Source: Qipengyuania sp. S6317L1 (lineage in GTDB: Bacteria; Pseudomonadota; Alphaproteobacteria; Sphingomonadales; Sphingomonadaceae). Taken from it: 64,000 bases of DNA. Location: NCBI RefSeq assembly GCF_023015615.1, contig NZ_JALKAJ010000005.1, positions 620,001 through 684,000 of the forward strand. The letters run 5' to 3'. Position numbers and translations under genes: made by a program. The notes under the pieces were generated by a model. It did no database searches. It was not told where the DNA came from and saw only the letters and a program-made list of their open reading frames with translations. Below, one piece after another: positions 26,032 to 35,406 of the stretch; the first letter of the stretch is position 1; every line of letters starts with the position of its first letter.

Positions 26032-27345
26032 TTAAGCTCCCTGTGAATTCTGGGCCTGAGTCTGTGGCTGTTGGCCTTCTTCTAGCAAATGATCGGGCGG
26101 ATCGAAGGACTTTGTTGTTCTTAGCACCGGGAATACGCGGCTCCACAAAAGAACGGTTACAATAGCGCCCATGCCACCTGCGACCAGAGCGGCAACCGGG
26201 CCAATTGCGTAAGCAAGGGCGCCCGAGAAAGCGTCGCCCCCCTCGTTGGACGCGCTGATCGTCATCATGCTGACCGAAGAAACGCGCCCGCGCTTGTCAT
26301 CGGGTGTGTGCAGCTGGATCAAGGATTGGCGCACATAGACGCTGAACATGTCAGCAGAACCGATGATGAAAAGCATCGCGAGGCTGAGCGCCATGTTGCG
26401 TGAAAATGCAAAGACGATGGTCGCAAGGCCAAAGACAAACACCGCCCAAAGCATCTTTGGACCAACTTGGGTCCTTAATGGGCGGAAAGAGAAATAGGCC
26501 GCAGTGAGCGCAGCGCCAATTCCCGGTGCCATTGCCAATTGCGCCAGACCGTCTGCGCCCACCGCCAGGATGTCTCGCGCGAACACCGGAAGAAGCGCAT
26601 TGGCTCCTGCGAGAAACACGGCAAAGAGGTCGAGAGTGATTGCCCCCAGAACCATCTTGTTGCGGCCCACGTATTGAAGACCGTCAAGGATTGCGCCGAT
26701 CGGCCGCTGGTCTTTCTTCATCGCAGGTTGGGGAACCTTGCCCACAAGGCTCAATCCCACAAATCCAAGCAGGAACAATCCGCCGGCAACAATATAGGGG
26801 AGGGAGGGCAGTATCGCGTAAAGATAGCCGCCCATCGCTGCACCCAGGATCGAGCCCATTTGCCACGCTACGGTCGAAACCGCGATGGCGGTGGGCAAAA
26901 TCTCTTTTGGCACAAGGTTGGGAGCAAGCGCGGAAAGGGCAGGGCCGGCAAATCCCCGCGCAATGCCGAGCAAGACGGCCACACTAAAAAGAACAGGGAG
27001 GGTTAAAGTCCCTGCATGGGTGAACCATCCAAGGATGCCTGCACAAACCAGCTGCAAGAGGATCGTCAGAAGCCCCAACAACCGCCGGTCGAACCTGTCT
27101 GCGGCAAGCCCGGTAAAGGGTGTGAGCACAAACAGCGGGAGAAACTGCAGCAGGCCAATGAGCGCCAATTGCCCCGAGGCCGCTGGAATGCTCATGCCCC
27201 CGTCGCGTGCCAGATTATACGTTTGCCATCCGATGATGAGGATCATCGCATACTGCCCAAGCGTCATCGCAAAGCGCGAGGTCAAATAGGCGCGAAAATT
27301 ATGGACCTGAAGCGGGTGAGTGGCGGCTTTTGTAATCACCAACAC
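26032..27345 (-). CDS. MFS transporter (MFS_3/EntS-like)
   Basis: A 437-residue major facilitator with about twelve membrane segments. LTPFTGLAADRFDRRLL carries the loop 2-3 signature. The sequence resembles the EntS/MFS_3 exporter group. Some members export siderophores, but the substrate cannot be inferred here. The start appears to be GTG at 27345; a second GTG two codons in is possible. The C-terminal tail is Gln-rich (GQQPQTQAQNSQG). It is tightly followed by cysK, which might hint at a cysteine or metabolite export link, though proximity alone is weak evidence. Confidence 0.87.
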   Translation of the reverse strand: MLVITKAATHPLQVHNFRAYLTSRFAMTLGQYAMILIIGWQTYNLARDGGMSIPAASGQLALIGLLQFLPLFVLTPFTGLAADRFDRRLLGLLTILLQLVCAGILGWFTHAGTLTLPVLFSVAVLLGIARGFAGPALSALAPNLVPKEILPTAIAVSTVAWQMGSILGAAMGGYLYAILPSLPYIVAGGLFLLGFVGLSLVGKVPQPAMKKDQRPIGAILDGLQYVGRNKMVLGAITLDLFAVFLAGANALLPVFARDILAVGADGLAQLAMAPGIGAALTAAYFSFRPLRTQVGPKMLWAVFVFGLATIVFAFSRNMALSLAMLFIIGSADMFSVYVRQSLIQLHTPDDKRGRVSSVSMMTISASNEGGDAFSGALAYAIGPVAALVAGGMGAIVTVLLWSRVFPVLRTTKSFDPPDHLLEEGQQPQTQAQNSQGA

Positions 27346-27440
27346 GCCATGACAGCGCCGCGCAGCAATGCCAAGCGCAGCGTTTCGGTGACTATATAAA
27401 GCTTGAGTTTAGTCGCTCTGCGACGAGGGGGACGACGCGC

Positions 27441-27815
27441 CTAGCGGTTGCGGCGAAGGCGGGGGTTTGGCTGAAGCGTGTCAATCATCGCAACAAAGTC
27501 ATCGAGACGGATGATACGCTCGAATTGAAAGCCTGCGCGCTCTTCTCTGGTCCAGATGACATAAGCCTCAATGCGACCAACAACGGGCAAGCGGATGATC
27601 ACACGGTCTCCGCGAGAAAGCTGCGCCGCGTCATCAACCATGAAACCATGTGCAGAAAGATTACACACGTGCAAATTAAGGTCGCCTGAGGAAAAATGCT
27701 CGACGATCACTGGAAAGTCCACGGGGTGGCGCGCAGCGCGCCGCATATCGGTTACACTCAGATTCGCTCCGGATGCCACAGGCCAAGCCCTCCATTCATA
27801 CCTGCCCCGGACCAT
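27441..27815 (-). CDS. PilZ domain protein
   Basis: PilZ domains bind cyclic di-GMP. The conserved RxxxR-type motif is RRAARHPVDFPV, and the partner motif appears as NLSAHGFMVDDA, close to the D/NxSxxG consensus. DRVIIRLPVVGRIEAYVIWTREERAGFQFER completes the small beta barrel. As a stand-alone domain with no effector fused, it probably acts as an adaptor in surface attachment or motility control. The start is uncertain: ATG 27815 gives 124 residues, ATG 27746 just 101, and neither has a strong ribosome site. The gene stands alone upstream of tyrS on the minus strand. Confidence 0.82.
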   Translation of the reverse strand: MVRGRYEWRAWPVASGANLSVTDMRRAARHPVDFPVIVEHFSSGDLNLHVCNLSAHGFMVDDAAQLSRGDRVIIRLPVVGRIEAYVIWTREERAGFQFERIIRLDDFVAMIDTLQPNPRLRRNR

Positions 27816-27949
27816 CCGGGATAAGAAGTAAATGCAGGGGAAAGGCTGATAATTGGTAAAGCGGCTGGGACACTTTGAGCTGCCCCGCCACTTTAGAGCG
27901 TCTTTCGGCCGCGCATGATGCGCCAAACCACTGGCAAAACGCGCTAGGG

Positions 27950-29176
27950 TCAGGGAGTGATGAGGCCGTGCTTCTTTTTGCCGAGGCTGAGTTTTAGCGC
28001 CTGCCCTTCGTGCACATGCACAACAAAGCCTGCGTCCAGAATGACATCCCCGTCGATCTTGACCGCGCCTTCGGCAATCTTGCGCTTAGCTTCGCCATTT
28101 GACGCGGTAAATCCAATGCCGGTGAGGATATTGAGCAAACGCTCACCGCCTGTGCCTGCGGCATAGCTCGGCAAATCTTCGCCCGCCCCGCCGCCAGCAA
28201 ATGTTTCGCGCGCGGTCGCTTCCGCTGCTTTCGCGGCACCGGCTCCGCGCACCATTGCGGTAACCTCATTGGCAAGGATGGTCTTCGCCTCGTTGATTTC
28301 CGCACCTTCTAGCGCCTCCAACCGGGCGATTTCGTCCAGTGGCACATCCGTGAATAGCCGCAGGAACTTACCAACGTCGCGGTCGTCGGTGTTGCGCCAG
28401 TATTGCCAGAAATCATAGGCCGGAAGCGCATCCTCGTTAAGCCAGATCGCGCCATCGACCGACTTGCCCATCTTTGCGCCATCGGCTCGCGTGATCAGAG
28501 GGGCGGTCACGCCGTAAACCTCTCGCGCATCGATGCGGCGGTTAAGCTCGATCCCGTTAACGATATTGCCCCATTGATCAGACCCGCCAAGCTGCAGCAA
28601 ACAGCCGTAATCGCGCGCGAGCACGAGGTAATCATACGCTTGCATGATCATGTAATTGAATTCGAGAAAGCTTAATGGCTGTTCCCGGTCGAGGCGCGTC
28701 TTCACCGAATCAAAGGTCAGCATCCGGTTGATCGTGAAATGCGGCCCCACATCGCGCAGCAATTCGATATAACCGAGCTCACTCAGCCAATCGTCATTGT
28801 TGATAATCAGCGCGCCGGTTTCGGTATCGCTGAAATCAAGCATTCGCTCAAAACTGCCTTTAATGCCGGCAATGTTGTTGGCCAGCCTTTCATCGGTCAT
28901 AAATTGGCGTGTTTCATCCTTGCCCGAAGGATCGCCCACCTTGGCAGTGCCGCCCCCGAGGATGACAATCGGGCGGTGGCCTGCCTGCTGCAAACGCTTG
29001 AGCAGCATGATGGAGGCAAGGTTGCCGATATGAAGCGACGCGGCCGTGGGATCAAATCCCACATAACCGGTAATGATCTGCTTTTTGGCGCGCGCGTCCA
29101 ATGCGCCCGGATCGGTGATTTGGTGCAGGTGGCCGCGGCTCTCGAGCAAGCGCAACAGATCGGATTCGTATGTCAT
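27950..29176 (-). CDS. tyrS: Tyrosyl-tRNA synthetase
   Basis: Class I synthetase charging tRNA-Tyr, 408 residues. The HIGH-type signature is SLHIGNLASIM, the tyrosine pocket is YDYLVLARDYGCLLQLGGSDQWGNI, and the KMSKS loop is KMGKSVDGAIW. A C-terminal S4 RNA-binding domain follows (GEAKRKIAEGAVKIDGDVI). Length and domain order are those of bacterial TyrRS. The ATG at 29176 lies 78 bases from the divergent DOMON-like gene. Confidence 0.97.
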   Translation of the reverse strand: MTYESDLLRLLESRGHLHQITDPGALDARAKKQIITGYVGFDPTAASLHIGNLASIMLLKRLQQAGHRPIVILGGGTAKVGDPSGKDETRQFMTDERLANNIAGIKGSFERMLDFSDTETGALIINNDDWLSELGYIELLRDVGPHFTINRMLTFDSVKTRLDREQPLSFLEFNYMIMQAYDYLVLARDYGCLLQLGGSDQWGNIVNGIELNRRIDAREVYGVTAPLITRADGAKMGKSVDGAIWLNEDALPAYDFWQYWRNTDDRDVGKFLRLFTDVPLDEIARLEALEGAEINEAKTILANEVTAMVRGAGAAKAAEATARETFAGGGAGEDLPSYAAGTGGERLLNILTGIGFTASNGEAKRKIAEGAVKIDGDVILDAGFVVHVHEGQALKLSLGKKKHGLITP

Positions 29177-29254
29177 AGCGCCAAGCGCTTAACAGTGTGG
29201 GCGGCTGCGGGAAAGCCACTTGCGCGCCTTGTCCAGCTTGGCGATACGGAGCCG

Positions 29255-29773
29255 ATGAAACCCTTGATGCTCCATCACCCGTGCGACCTTGGCCCGATCA
29301 AGGCTGTGACCGCCAATATTGAGGCGAGCGAGGTAGGATTGGAGGCGAATTTCCATTTGGATGGCGCGATTGATCGCATCCGTTTGCCCGAGACAGGTCC
29401 AAGTGAACGCACCGACGGGCTTTGGAAGTCGACCTGTCTCGAAATTTTCTGGCAACCGCTTGGTCAGCCCGCCTACACCGAATTCAACCTGTCCCCGTGC
29501 GGACGATGGGCTGCCTATGGGTTCGACCACTGGCGCGAGGGCATGCACGAAGCGGCAGTTGAGGCCATCACGATCAGCACGTTGCAGTCGGACAGGGGGC
29601 TGACGCTCAAAGCGTGCATCGCAGCGCCGCTTACGGCGCCTGCCCAAGTGGGCCTATCTGCCGTGATCGAAAACGCGGATGGTGCCATACAATATTGGGC
29701 TCTGGCGTTTCCTCCGGGTAAACCGGATTTCCATTCCGAAGCCTGCCGCCAGTGGGTGCTAGACCGCGAATAA
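29255..29773 (+). CDS. DOMON-like domain-containing protein
   Basis: This 172-residue beta-rich protein resembles the small DOMON-like proteins annotated in sphingomonads: DGLWKSTCLEIFWQPLGQPAYTEFNLSPCGRWAAYGFDHWREGM is the family core, and SEACRQWVLDRE ends it. DOMON folds bind heme or sugars elsewhere, but no ligand residues are clear and there is no signal peptide. The start at 29255 (MKPLMLHHPCDLGPIKAV) matches the divergent spacing to tyrS. The much longer open frame upstream is antisense to tyrS and not credible. Confidence 0.78.
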   Translation: MKPLMLHHPCDLGPIKAVTANIEASEVGLEANFHLDGAIDRIRLPETGPSERTDGLWKSTCLEIFWQPLGQPAYTEFNLSPCGRWAAYGFDHWREGMHEAAVEAITISTLQSDRGLTLKACIAAPLTAPAQVGLSAVIENADGAIQYWALAFPPGKPDFHSEACRQWVLDRE

Positions 29774-29800
29774 GGTCGAACCTTTGACGATATCGTCGGG

Positions 29801-30286
29801 TTACGCGATTCCAAACGGCTTGTTCAGTTGCACCACTTTCCAGTTCAGCGCGAAGGCGAAAGTAACCCAGAGAAGATATGGCACATTCAACCAGGGAACT
29901 ATTCCAGAATACCCTGACAACCAGTAGCACAGAGCCGCGACGGAGAGCCACAAGAACACATTCTCGATAAGCGCCCAATCAGGACGCTTCGCCTTGAAAA
30001 ACAGCGGTGACCACGCGAGGTGAAGGACGAAATTCGTCCCGAACAAAGTCGCCAACGCAATGTGTTCAAACTCCAGATCGGTTTGCGACCAAGCGAGATA
30101 TAGGCTCCAACCCGAAAGACCCAGAATGATTGTCCAGGCTGGCCCAAAAAGCCAATCAGGTGGTTGCCAACTGGGTTTTTCAAGATTGTGATACCACTCA
30201 CCGATCTCGGTCAGCGCGCCGCCAGCCCCGCCAAGTATGATGGCCCACGCCGCGGCAACACCTGCTAAAGTCCAGTCGATTTCCAT
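29801..30286 (-). CDS. tspO: TspO/MBR family tryptophan-rich sensory protein
   Basis: TspO proteins are five-helix membrane proteins that bind porphyrins and modulate photosynthesis or stress responses in alphaproteobacteria. This 161-residue protein has the characteristic Trp-rich pattern: WYHNLEKPSWQPPDWLFGPAWTIIL, LHLAWSPLFF and YLLWVTFAFALNW. The start ATG 30286 (MEIDWTLAGVAAAW) has a GTAGGG-like ribosome site and places the first helix at the N-terminus. It is convergent with the DOMON-like gene and divergent from the NamZ-type gene. Many Erythrobacter relatives carry photosynthesis genes, but none appear here. Confidence 0.92.
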   Translation of the reverse strand: MEIDWTLAGVAAAWAIILGGAGGALTEIGEWYHNLEKPSWQPPDWLFGPAWTIILGLSGWSLYLAWSQTDLEFEHIALATLFGTNFVLHLAWSPLFFKAKRPDWALIENVFLWLSVAALCYWLSGYSGIVPWLNVPYLLWVTFAFALNWKVVQLNKPFGIA

Positions 30287-30373
30287 ATGCGCTGCCCTAC
30301 ACGCATCCTGCGGGATTCGGAAACAGAAGCTTCGCATCCGGGATTGCGTTTGTTGCGAGGGTGCGCCAATTCG

Positions 30374-31612
30374 ATGGCCATGACTTCACAAGTAAAATTT
30401 GGAATCGACCGCCTTCTCACCAGCCCCGAACTTCTGGAAGAGCTGAAGGGTAAGCGCGTTGCTTTGGTCGCTCACCCGGCAAGCGTGACCGAGGATTTGA
30501 CGCACAGCCTCGATGCTTTGATCGCGGCAGGCGTCAATGTGACCGCCGCCTTTGGCCCCCAGCACGGGCTCAAGGGCGATAAACAGGACAACATGGTCGA
30601 AACCGAGGATGAGGTGGATGCAGGTTATGGCATCCCCGTGTTCTCACTCTACGGCGAAGTGCGCAGACCCACGGGTCAGATGATGAGCGCAGCCGATGTG
30701 TTTCTTTATGATCTTCAGGATCTTGGCTGCCGCATCTACACCTTTGTCACAACGCTGCTCTATCTGCTCGAAGAGGCAGAGAAGCTTGGCAAAGAGGTAT
30801 GGGTCCTCGACCGCCCAAATCCAGCGGGCCGGCCGGTTGAAGGCACGATGCTGGTGCCGGGACACGAAAGCTTTGTTGGTGCAGCGCCCATGCCGATGCG
30901 CCACGGCCTTACCATGGGTGAGATGGGCCACTGGTTCATCCAACACTTCGCTCTGGATGTGGCTTATAGAGTGGTCGCGATGAAAGGCTGGGACCCGAAT
31001 AAGGGCGGCAACGCGGTTGCCAGCGGCTATGGCTGGCCCGCGGATCGCATCTGGGTGAATCCATCACCCAACGCTGCGAGCCTCAATATGGCGCGATGCT
31101 ATGCCGGAACGGTGATGATCGAAGGCGCAACGGTGAGCGAGGGCAGGGGGACAACCCGGCCACTAGAGGTGCTGTTCGGCGCGCCCGACATCGATGCAAA
31201 AGCCGTGATGGAGGAGATGCTGAGCCTGGCGCCCGATTGGTGCGAAGGCGTCACTATGCGCGACTGCTGGTTCGAGCCGACCTTTCACAAGCACGCCGGT
31301 AAACTGTGCAATTCAATCATGCTCCATGCCGAAGGACCGGGGTACGATCACGAGGCGTTCAAGCCATGGCGAATTCAGGCTCTCGCGTTCAAGGCAATCC
31401 GGCGGCTTTACCCGGACTACGACCTATGGCGCGGTACAGACTTCAAATACGAATACACGAACGACGTGCTTGCCATCGACGTGATCAACGGCGGGCCGAG
31501 CCTGCGGGAATGGGTCGATAATCCGGCGGCAACGCCGGACGATCTCGATGCGCTGGCGTCAGCCGACGAAGCCGCATGGGTGCAAGCGGTAAAGCCGCAC
31601 CTTCTCTACTGA
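30374..31612 (+). CDS. DUF1343 / NamZ-type exo-beta-N-acetylmuramidase-like protein
   Basis: The DUF1343 family includes NamZ of Bacillus subtilis, an exo-acting enzyme removing terminal N-acetylmuramic acid from peptidoglycan fragments. The 412-residue protein matches: FGIDRLL, VALVAHPASVTEDL, GPQHGLKGDKQDNM, FLYDLQDLGCRIYTFVTTL, WVLDRPNPAGR and NLGEG-like EGRGTTRPLEVLFGAPDID. No signal peptide is visible at ATG 30374, nor in the in-frame extension upstream, so the enzyme looks cytoplasmic, which suits wall recycling rather than hydrolysis outside the cell. Confidence 0.9.
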   Translation: MAMTSQVKFGIDRLLTSPELLEELKGKRVALVAHPASVTEDLTHSLDALIAAGVNVTAAFGPQHGLKGDKQDNMVETEDEVDAGYGIPVFSLYGEVRRPTGQMMSAADVFLYDLQDLGCRIYTFVTTLLYLLEEAEKLGKEVWVLDRPNPAGRPVEGTMLVPGHESFVGAAPMPMRHGLTMGEMGHWFIQHFALDVAYRVVAMKGWDPNKGGNAVASGYGWPADRIWVNPSPNAASLNMARCYAGTVMIEGATVSEGRGTTRPLEVLFGAPDIDAKAVMEEMLSLAPDWCEGVTMRDCWFEPTFHKHAGKLCNSIMLHAEGPGYDHEAFKPWRIQALAFKAIRRLYPDYDLWRGTDFKYEYTNDVLAIDVINGGPSLREWVDNPAATPDDLDALASADEAAWVQAVKPHLLY

Positions 31613-31652
31613 TTTTCTGGCTCCGGCACCAACACGGGTGACGGGCGGAGGG

Positions 31653-32837
31653 TCAGTGTCCCTGTTTCCTGCTCAGCTCGCGCATGGCATCGTCCAGACC
31701 TTCGAGCGTGAGCCCATACATGCGGTCGTTCACCAGCTCTTTGAGCATCTTGGTCGACTGTGAATAGCCCCACTGTTTTTCGGGCACGGGGTTGAGCCAC
31801 ACAGTTGCAGGATAGGTGTCGGTCACGCGCTTCATCCAGACTGCGCCCGCTTCTTCGTTCATATGCTCGACCGAGCCGCCCGCATGGGTAATCTCATAGG
31901 GGCTCATCGCAGCGTCACCCACGAAGATCACTTTGTAATCGTGACCGTATTTGTGCAGGATATCCCAGGTTTTTTCCCGCTCCTGCCAGCGGCGCTTGTT
32001 GTCCTTCCAAACCCCTTCGTAAAGGCAGTTGTGGAAGTAGAAAAATTCCAGATTTTTAAACTCAGTAGTGGCCGCACTGAAGAGTTCTTCGCAGAGTTTA
32101 ATGAAGGGGTCCATCGACCCGCCAACATCAAGAAACAACAGCAATTTCACCGCATTGCGGCGTTCTGCCCGCATGTGAATATCCAGAAAACCCTGCTTCG
32201 CCGTGCCATCAATCGTCGCATCAAGGTCCAGTTGATCCTGCGCACCTTCGCGTGCGAAACGACGCAGGCGCCGAAGCGCCATCTTGATGTTCCTCGTTCC
32301 CAATTCCTTGGTGTTGTCGAGGTTCTTGAACTCGCGTTTTTCCCAGACTTTGACCGCGCGCTTGTGCTTGCTTTCGCCGCCAATTCGCACCCCTTCGGGA
32401 TTGTAGCCTGAATTGCCGAACGGGGATGTGCCGCCTGTGCCAATCCACTTGTTCCCGCCCTCGTGGCGTTTTTCCTGCTCGGCAAGGCGTTCTTTGAGCT
32501 TTTCCATAAGCTCATCCCAATCGCCGATCTTCTCGATCTCTGCCATTTCCTCCTCGGTGAGGAATTTCTCGGCGACGGCCTTGAGCCAATCTTCCGGCAC
32601 ATCGACCGGATTTTGCCCGTAATCGGACATGATACCTTTGAAGACCTTGTGGAACACCTGGTCAAACCGGTCGAGCATTCCTTCGTCTTTCACGAAGGTC
32701 GCGCGGCTGAGGTAATAAAACGCCTCAGGTGTCTGCTCGATCACGTCCTTATCGAGCGCCTCAAGCAGCGTCAGATGCTCTTTGAAACTTGCGCCAATAC
32801 CAGCGTCGCGCAGCTCATCCATGAAATTGAAAAACAT
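31653..32837 (-). CDS. VWA domain-containing protein (CoxE-like)
   Basis: This 394-residue protein has an N-terminal helical region, a charged middle (EEEMAEIEKIGDWDELMEKLKERLAEQEKR) and a C-terminal von Willebrand A domain from about 228. The metal site reads DVGGSMD (237-243), close to the DxSxS consensus but with Gly in place of the first Ser. CoxE-like VWA proteins act with MoxR AAA+ ATPases as metal-dependent chaperones. The matching MoxR gene lies on the same strand at 34432-35295, separated by an opposite-strand chemoreceptor. Start ATG 32837 (MFFNFMDELRDAG) is the family start. Confidence 0.88.
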   Translation of the reverse strand: MFFNFMDELRDAGIGASFKEHLTLLEALDKDVIEQTPEAFYYLSRATFVKDEGMLDRFDQVFHKVFKGIMSDYGQNPVDVPEDWLKAVAEKFLTEEEMAEIEKIGDWDELMEKLKERLAEQEKRHEGGNKWIGTGGTSPFGNSGYNPEGVRIGGESKHKRAVKVWEKREFKNLDNTKELGTRNIKMALRRLRRFAREGAQDQLDLDATIDGTAKQGFLDIHMRAERRNAVKLLLFLDVGGSMDPFIKLCEELFSAATTEFKNLEFFYFHNCLYEGVWKDNKRRWQEREKTWDILHKYGHDYKVIFVGDAAMSPYEITHAGGSVEHMNEEAGAVWMKRVTDTYPATVWLNPVPEKQWGYSQSTKMLKELVNDRMYGLTLEGLDDAMRELSRKQGH

Positions 32838-32960
32838 GGGCGGTTGTTTAGCCGCCGATCCAGGCAATTGCCAGTGGGAATGGCGCAAGATTGTTCCAAA
32901 TCTTCTGCCCCCCAAATCCTCATCGCTTTGTGACCGGCTTAAGGGTTCGATAACCAAGAT

Positions 32961-32983
32961 TGCTTACCTCGGAGTTGTAAGCA
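32961..32983. promoter_or_regulatory. Perfect inverted repeat upstream of the soluble chemoreceptor
   Basis: TGCTTAC (32961-32967) and GTAAGCA (32977-32983) are perfect 7-base complements around CTCGGAGTT, 40 bases before the chemoreceptor ATG and 124 bases from the divergent VWA start. It may be an operator or a leader hairpin. Confidence 0.3.
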
Positions 32984-33022
32984 CACGATGGGTAGCCATC
33001 GCTTGGCAAAAGGCATGACTGA

Positions 33023-34435
33023 ATGAAACCGATCATAATTGAAAACACCAATGCGGCAGCACTCGAGGCTATCCCTGAAAGCTGCGGCGCGGTGACGGTT
33101 GGATGCAGTCAGGTTGCAGGCGTGGTCGAGGCGGTGATCGCATCGTCGGAAGCTCTACGGGCCGAACACAAGGCGCTACAAGGCACCGTCGCCGATCTGG
33201 AGGCCGATCAGGCCAAGGTATCCGATGCAAGTGATGAAGCGCGGCTCCTTTCGGAACGCGCGATTGAGCGGCTCAACGAAGGAACCGCGCATATCCATTC
33301 ATCGCTGAGCCAAATCAACGACTTGCTGGAGATGGTTGATACCCTTGGCCAGCACGTTACCTCGTTTGCTGCGGCGATGGAACAAGTGCGCCGAAGCGCT
33401 CAGGATATTGATGACATCGCTGAAACCACCAATATTCTCGCGCTTAACGCAACGATCGAAGCGATGCGCGCAGGTGATGCCGGACGCACCTTTGCTGTGG
33501 TCGCGGATGAGGTGAAGGGCCTTGCCAATGACACCAGAAAGGCGACCGAGCAGATCACCCAGACGATCAACTCGCTCGATGAGGAAGCGAATACATTCAT
33601 CGGAAAAATCGAGGCCGGCAGTCAGGCCAGCGGCAAGGCAAAAGCATCTGTGGCGCAGATCGAAAAGACAATGGAAGGCGTCAGCGAACTCGTCGAAGAA
33701 GTCGATAAGCAGAACGACGTAATCGCACGGTCAACCGGAACGATCAGCACCCATGTGAAATCGGTTCAGGATGTCCTTGTCCGTTATGATGAAGTCACCC
33801 GCGACAACGAACAACAGCTTGCCGATGCACAAAGCGAAGCGGTTGGGCTTGAAAGCATCGCCAACGACATGTTCGATGGCCTTGTGCAGGCCGGTCTTTC
33901 ACCCCAAGACGAGGCGATGGCGGCCCACGCGATGGAAGTCGCGCGCGAACTTGTCGCTGCAACCGAGGCGGGGATTAACAAAGGCGAGGTGAGTATCGCG
34001 CAAGTCTTTGATCAGGACTACCAGCTGATCGAAGGTTCAGCCCCCGAACGCTTTACCACCGGCATAAGCGACTTTGCCGCGCAGGTGTGGAAACCGATCC
34101 TTGACCGGTCCACTGACACTGTCGGCGAGGCGATCGCAACCGTGTGCGCCGACTTTAACGGGTTCATGCCAACGCATAACGAACGCTTTGCGCAAAAGCC
34201 GACAGGCGATCTCGATCACGACACGAGGTTCTGCCGCAATGGCCTTATCATAATCGATGAAGCCGACAGAGCTGCCCAAAAGAGCGAAGCGCCCTACCGC
34301 CTGTCCGTTTTCCGCCAGCCCACTGAGGCAGGCGACTACACAGTGGTGCGCAGCGCCTATGTACCTCTGCGGATCAATGGCAAGCGTTGGGGCGATCTGA
34401 AATTCGCCTACACTCTTGATGGTTCGGGGATTTAG
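33023..34435 (+). CDS. Soluble methyl-accepting chemotaxis protein with C-terminal sensor domain
   Basis: A 470-residue chemoreceptor without membrane segments. The signalling hairpin is near the N-terminus, with the tip motif [18 protein letters not shown] followed by [20 protein letters not shown] at about 131-170, flanked by long coiled coils. After about residue 320 comes a globular domain with [22 protein letters not shown] and [16 protein letters not shown], resembling the C-terminal domain seen on some cytoplasmic receptors. Signal-before-sensor order is the reverse of transmembrane receptors. There are no che genes nearby. It lies between the MoxR and VWA genes on the opposite strand and overlaps moxR by 4 bases at its end. 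Confidence 0.9.
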   Translation: MKPIIIENTNAAALEAIPESCGAVTVGCSQVAGVVEAVIASSEALRAEHKALQGTVADLEADQAKVSDASDEARLLSERAIERLNEGTAHIHSSLSQINDLLEMVDTLGQHVTSFAAAMEQVRRSAQDIDDIAETTNILALNATIEAMRAGDAGRTFAVVADEVKGLANDTRKATEQITQTINSLDEEANTFIGKIEAGSQASGKAKASVAQIEKTMEGVSELVEEVDKQNDVIARSTGTISTHVKSVQDVLVRYDEVTRDNEQQLADAQSEAVGLESIANDMFDGLVQAGLSPQDEAMAAHAMEVARELVAATEAGINKGEVSIAQVFDQDYQLIEGSAPERFTTGISDFAAQVWKPILDRSTDTVGEAIATVCADFNGFMPTHNERFAQKPTGDLDHDTRFCRNGLIIIDEADRAAQKSEAPYRLSVFRQPTEAGDYTVVRSAYVPLRINGKRWGDLKFAYTLDGSGI

Positions 34436-35295
34436 CTCGGGTTACGGCGCGCCATAAAGGCGAGGCGTTCAAACAGCATCACGTCCTGCTCGTTTTTGAG
34501 CAGAGCGCCGTGAAGCGGCGGGATGGCGCTGTTCGGGTTGGAATCCTGAAGGATTTCCAAAGGCATATCTTCGTTGAGAAGAAGCTTCAGCCAGTCGAGA
34601 AGTTCGCTGGTGGACGGCTTTTTCTTGAGACCCGGCACTTCGCGAAGTTCGTAGAAGACATCCATCGCCTTTTTGACCAGCGCCTTCTGGATACCGGGGA
34701 AGTGAACGTCGATGATCGATGACATCGTGTCGCGGTCGGGAAACTTGATATAGTGGAAGAAGCAGCGACGAAGGAACGCATCCGGCAGTTCTTTTTCGTT
34801 GTTCGAGGTGATCACTACGATTGGGCGCTCTTTCGCCTCGATCCGCTCCTGCGTTTCGTAAACATCGAAGCTCATCCGGTCGAGTTCTTGCAGAAGGTCG
34901 TTCGGGAACTCGATGTCGGCCTTGTCGATTTCGTCGATAAGAAGGACGGGAAGTTTTTCAGAAGTGAAGGCTTCCCAAAGCTTGCCCTTCTTGATGTAGT
35001 TCTTGATGTCGTGAACGCGCTCATCGCCAAGTTGGCCATCGCGAAGACGCGCCACCGCATCATATTCGTAAAGGCCCTGCTGCGCCTTGGTGGTCGATTT
35101 GATGTTCCACTCGATCATCGGCGCGCCGAGCGCCTTGGAAATCTCATGTGCGAGGACAGTCTTACCCGTGCCTGGCTCACCTTTGACCAGCAGCGGACGA
35201 CGAAGCGTTACAGCAGCATCCACAGCGACCTTGAGGTCGTCGGTGGCGATGTAATTGCTGGTGCCTTCAAAGCGTTGGCCGGTGTTGTCGCTCAT
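34432..35295 (-). CDS. MoxR family AAA+ ATPase
   Basis: MoxR ATPases act as chaperones, usually with VWA partners, in metal insertion or complex assembly. The 287-residue protein has Walker [17 protein letters not shown] (37-52 region), Walker [14 protein letters not shown], sensor 1 [16 protein letters not shown] and the arginine finger region [14 protein letters not shown]. Start ATG 35295 has an AAGGA ribosome site. The partner VWA gene lies downstream in the same orientation but behind the inverted chemoreceptor gene, so the two probably need separate promoters. Confidence 0.93.
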   Translation of the reverse strand: MSDNTGQRFEGTSNYIATDDLKVAVDAAVTLRRPLLVKGEPGTGKTVLAHEISKALGAPMIEWNIKSTTKAQQGLYEYDAVARLRDGQLGDERVHDIKNYIKKGKLWEAFTSEKLPVLLIDEIDKADIEFPNDLLQELDRMSFDVYETQERIEAKERPIVVITSNNEKELPDAFLRRCFFHYIKFPDRDTMSSIIDVHFPGIQKALVKKAMDVFYELREVPGLKKKPSTSELLDWLKLLLNEDMPLEILQDSNPNSAIPPLHGALLKNEQDVMLFERLAFMARRNPS

Positions 35296-35406
35296 GAGTT
35301 GTCCTTCAAAACGTATGTTGCTTTTGCGTGGCGATAGGGATGTGCGGGCGAGGGCGCAAGAGTTTGGTCGAGCGACATTTCCGCTGCAGTCGTGTCGAGC
35401 ATCAGT

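Noticed and set aside
28739..29254. Long in-frame 5' extension of the DOMON-like gene
   Set aside because: It is entirely antisense to tyrS. The protein-like region begins at ATG 29255.
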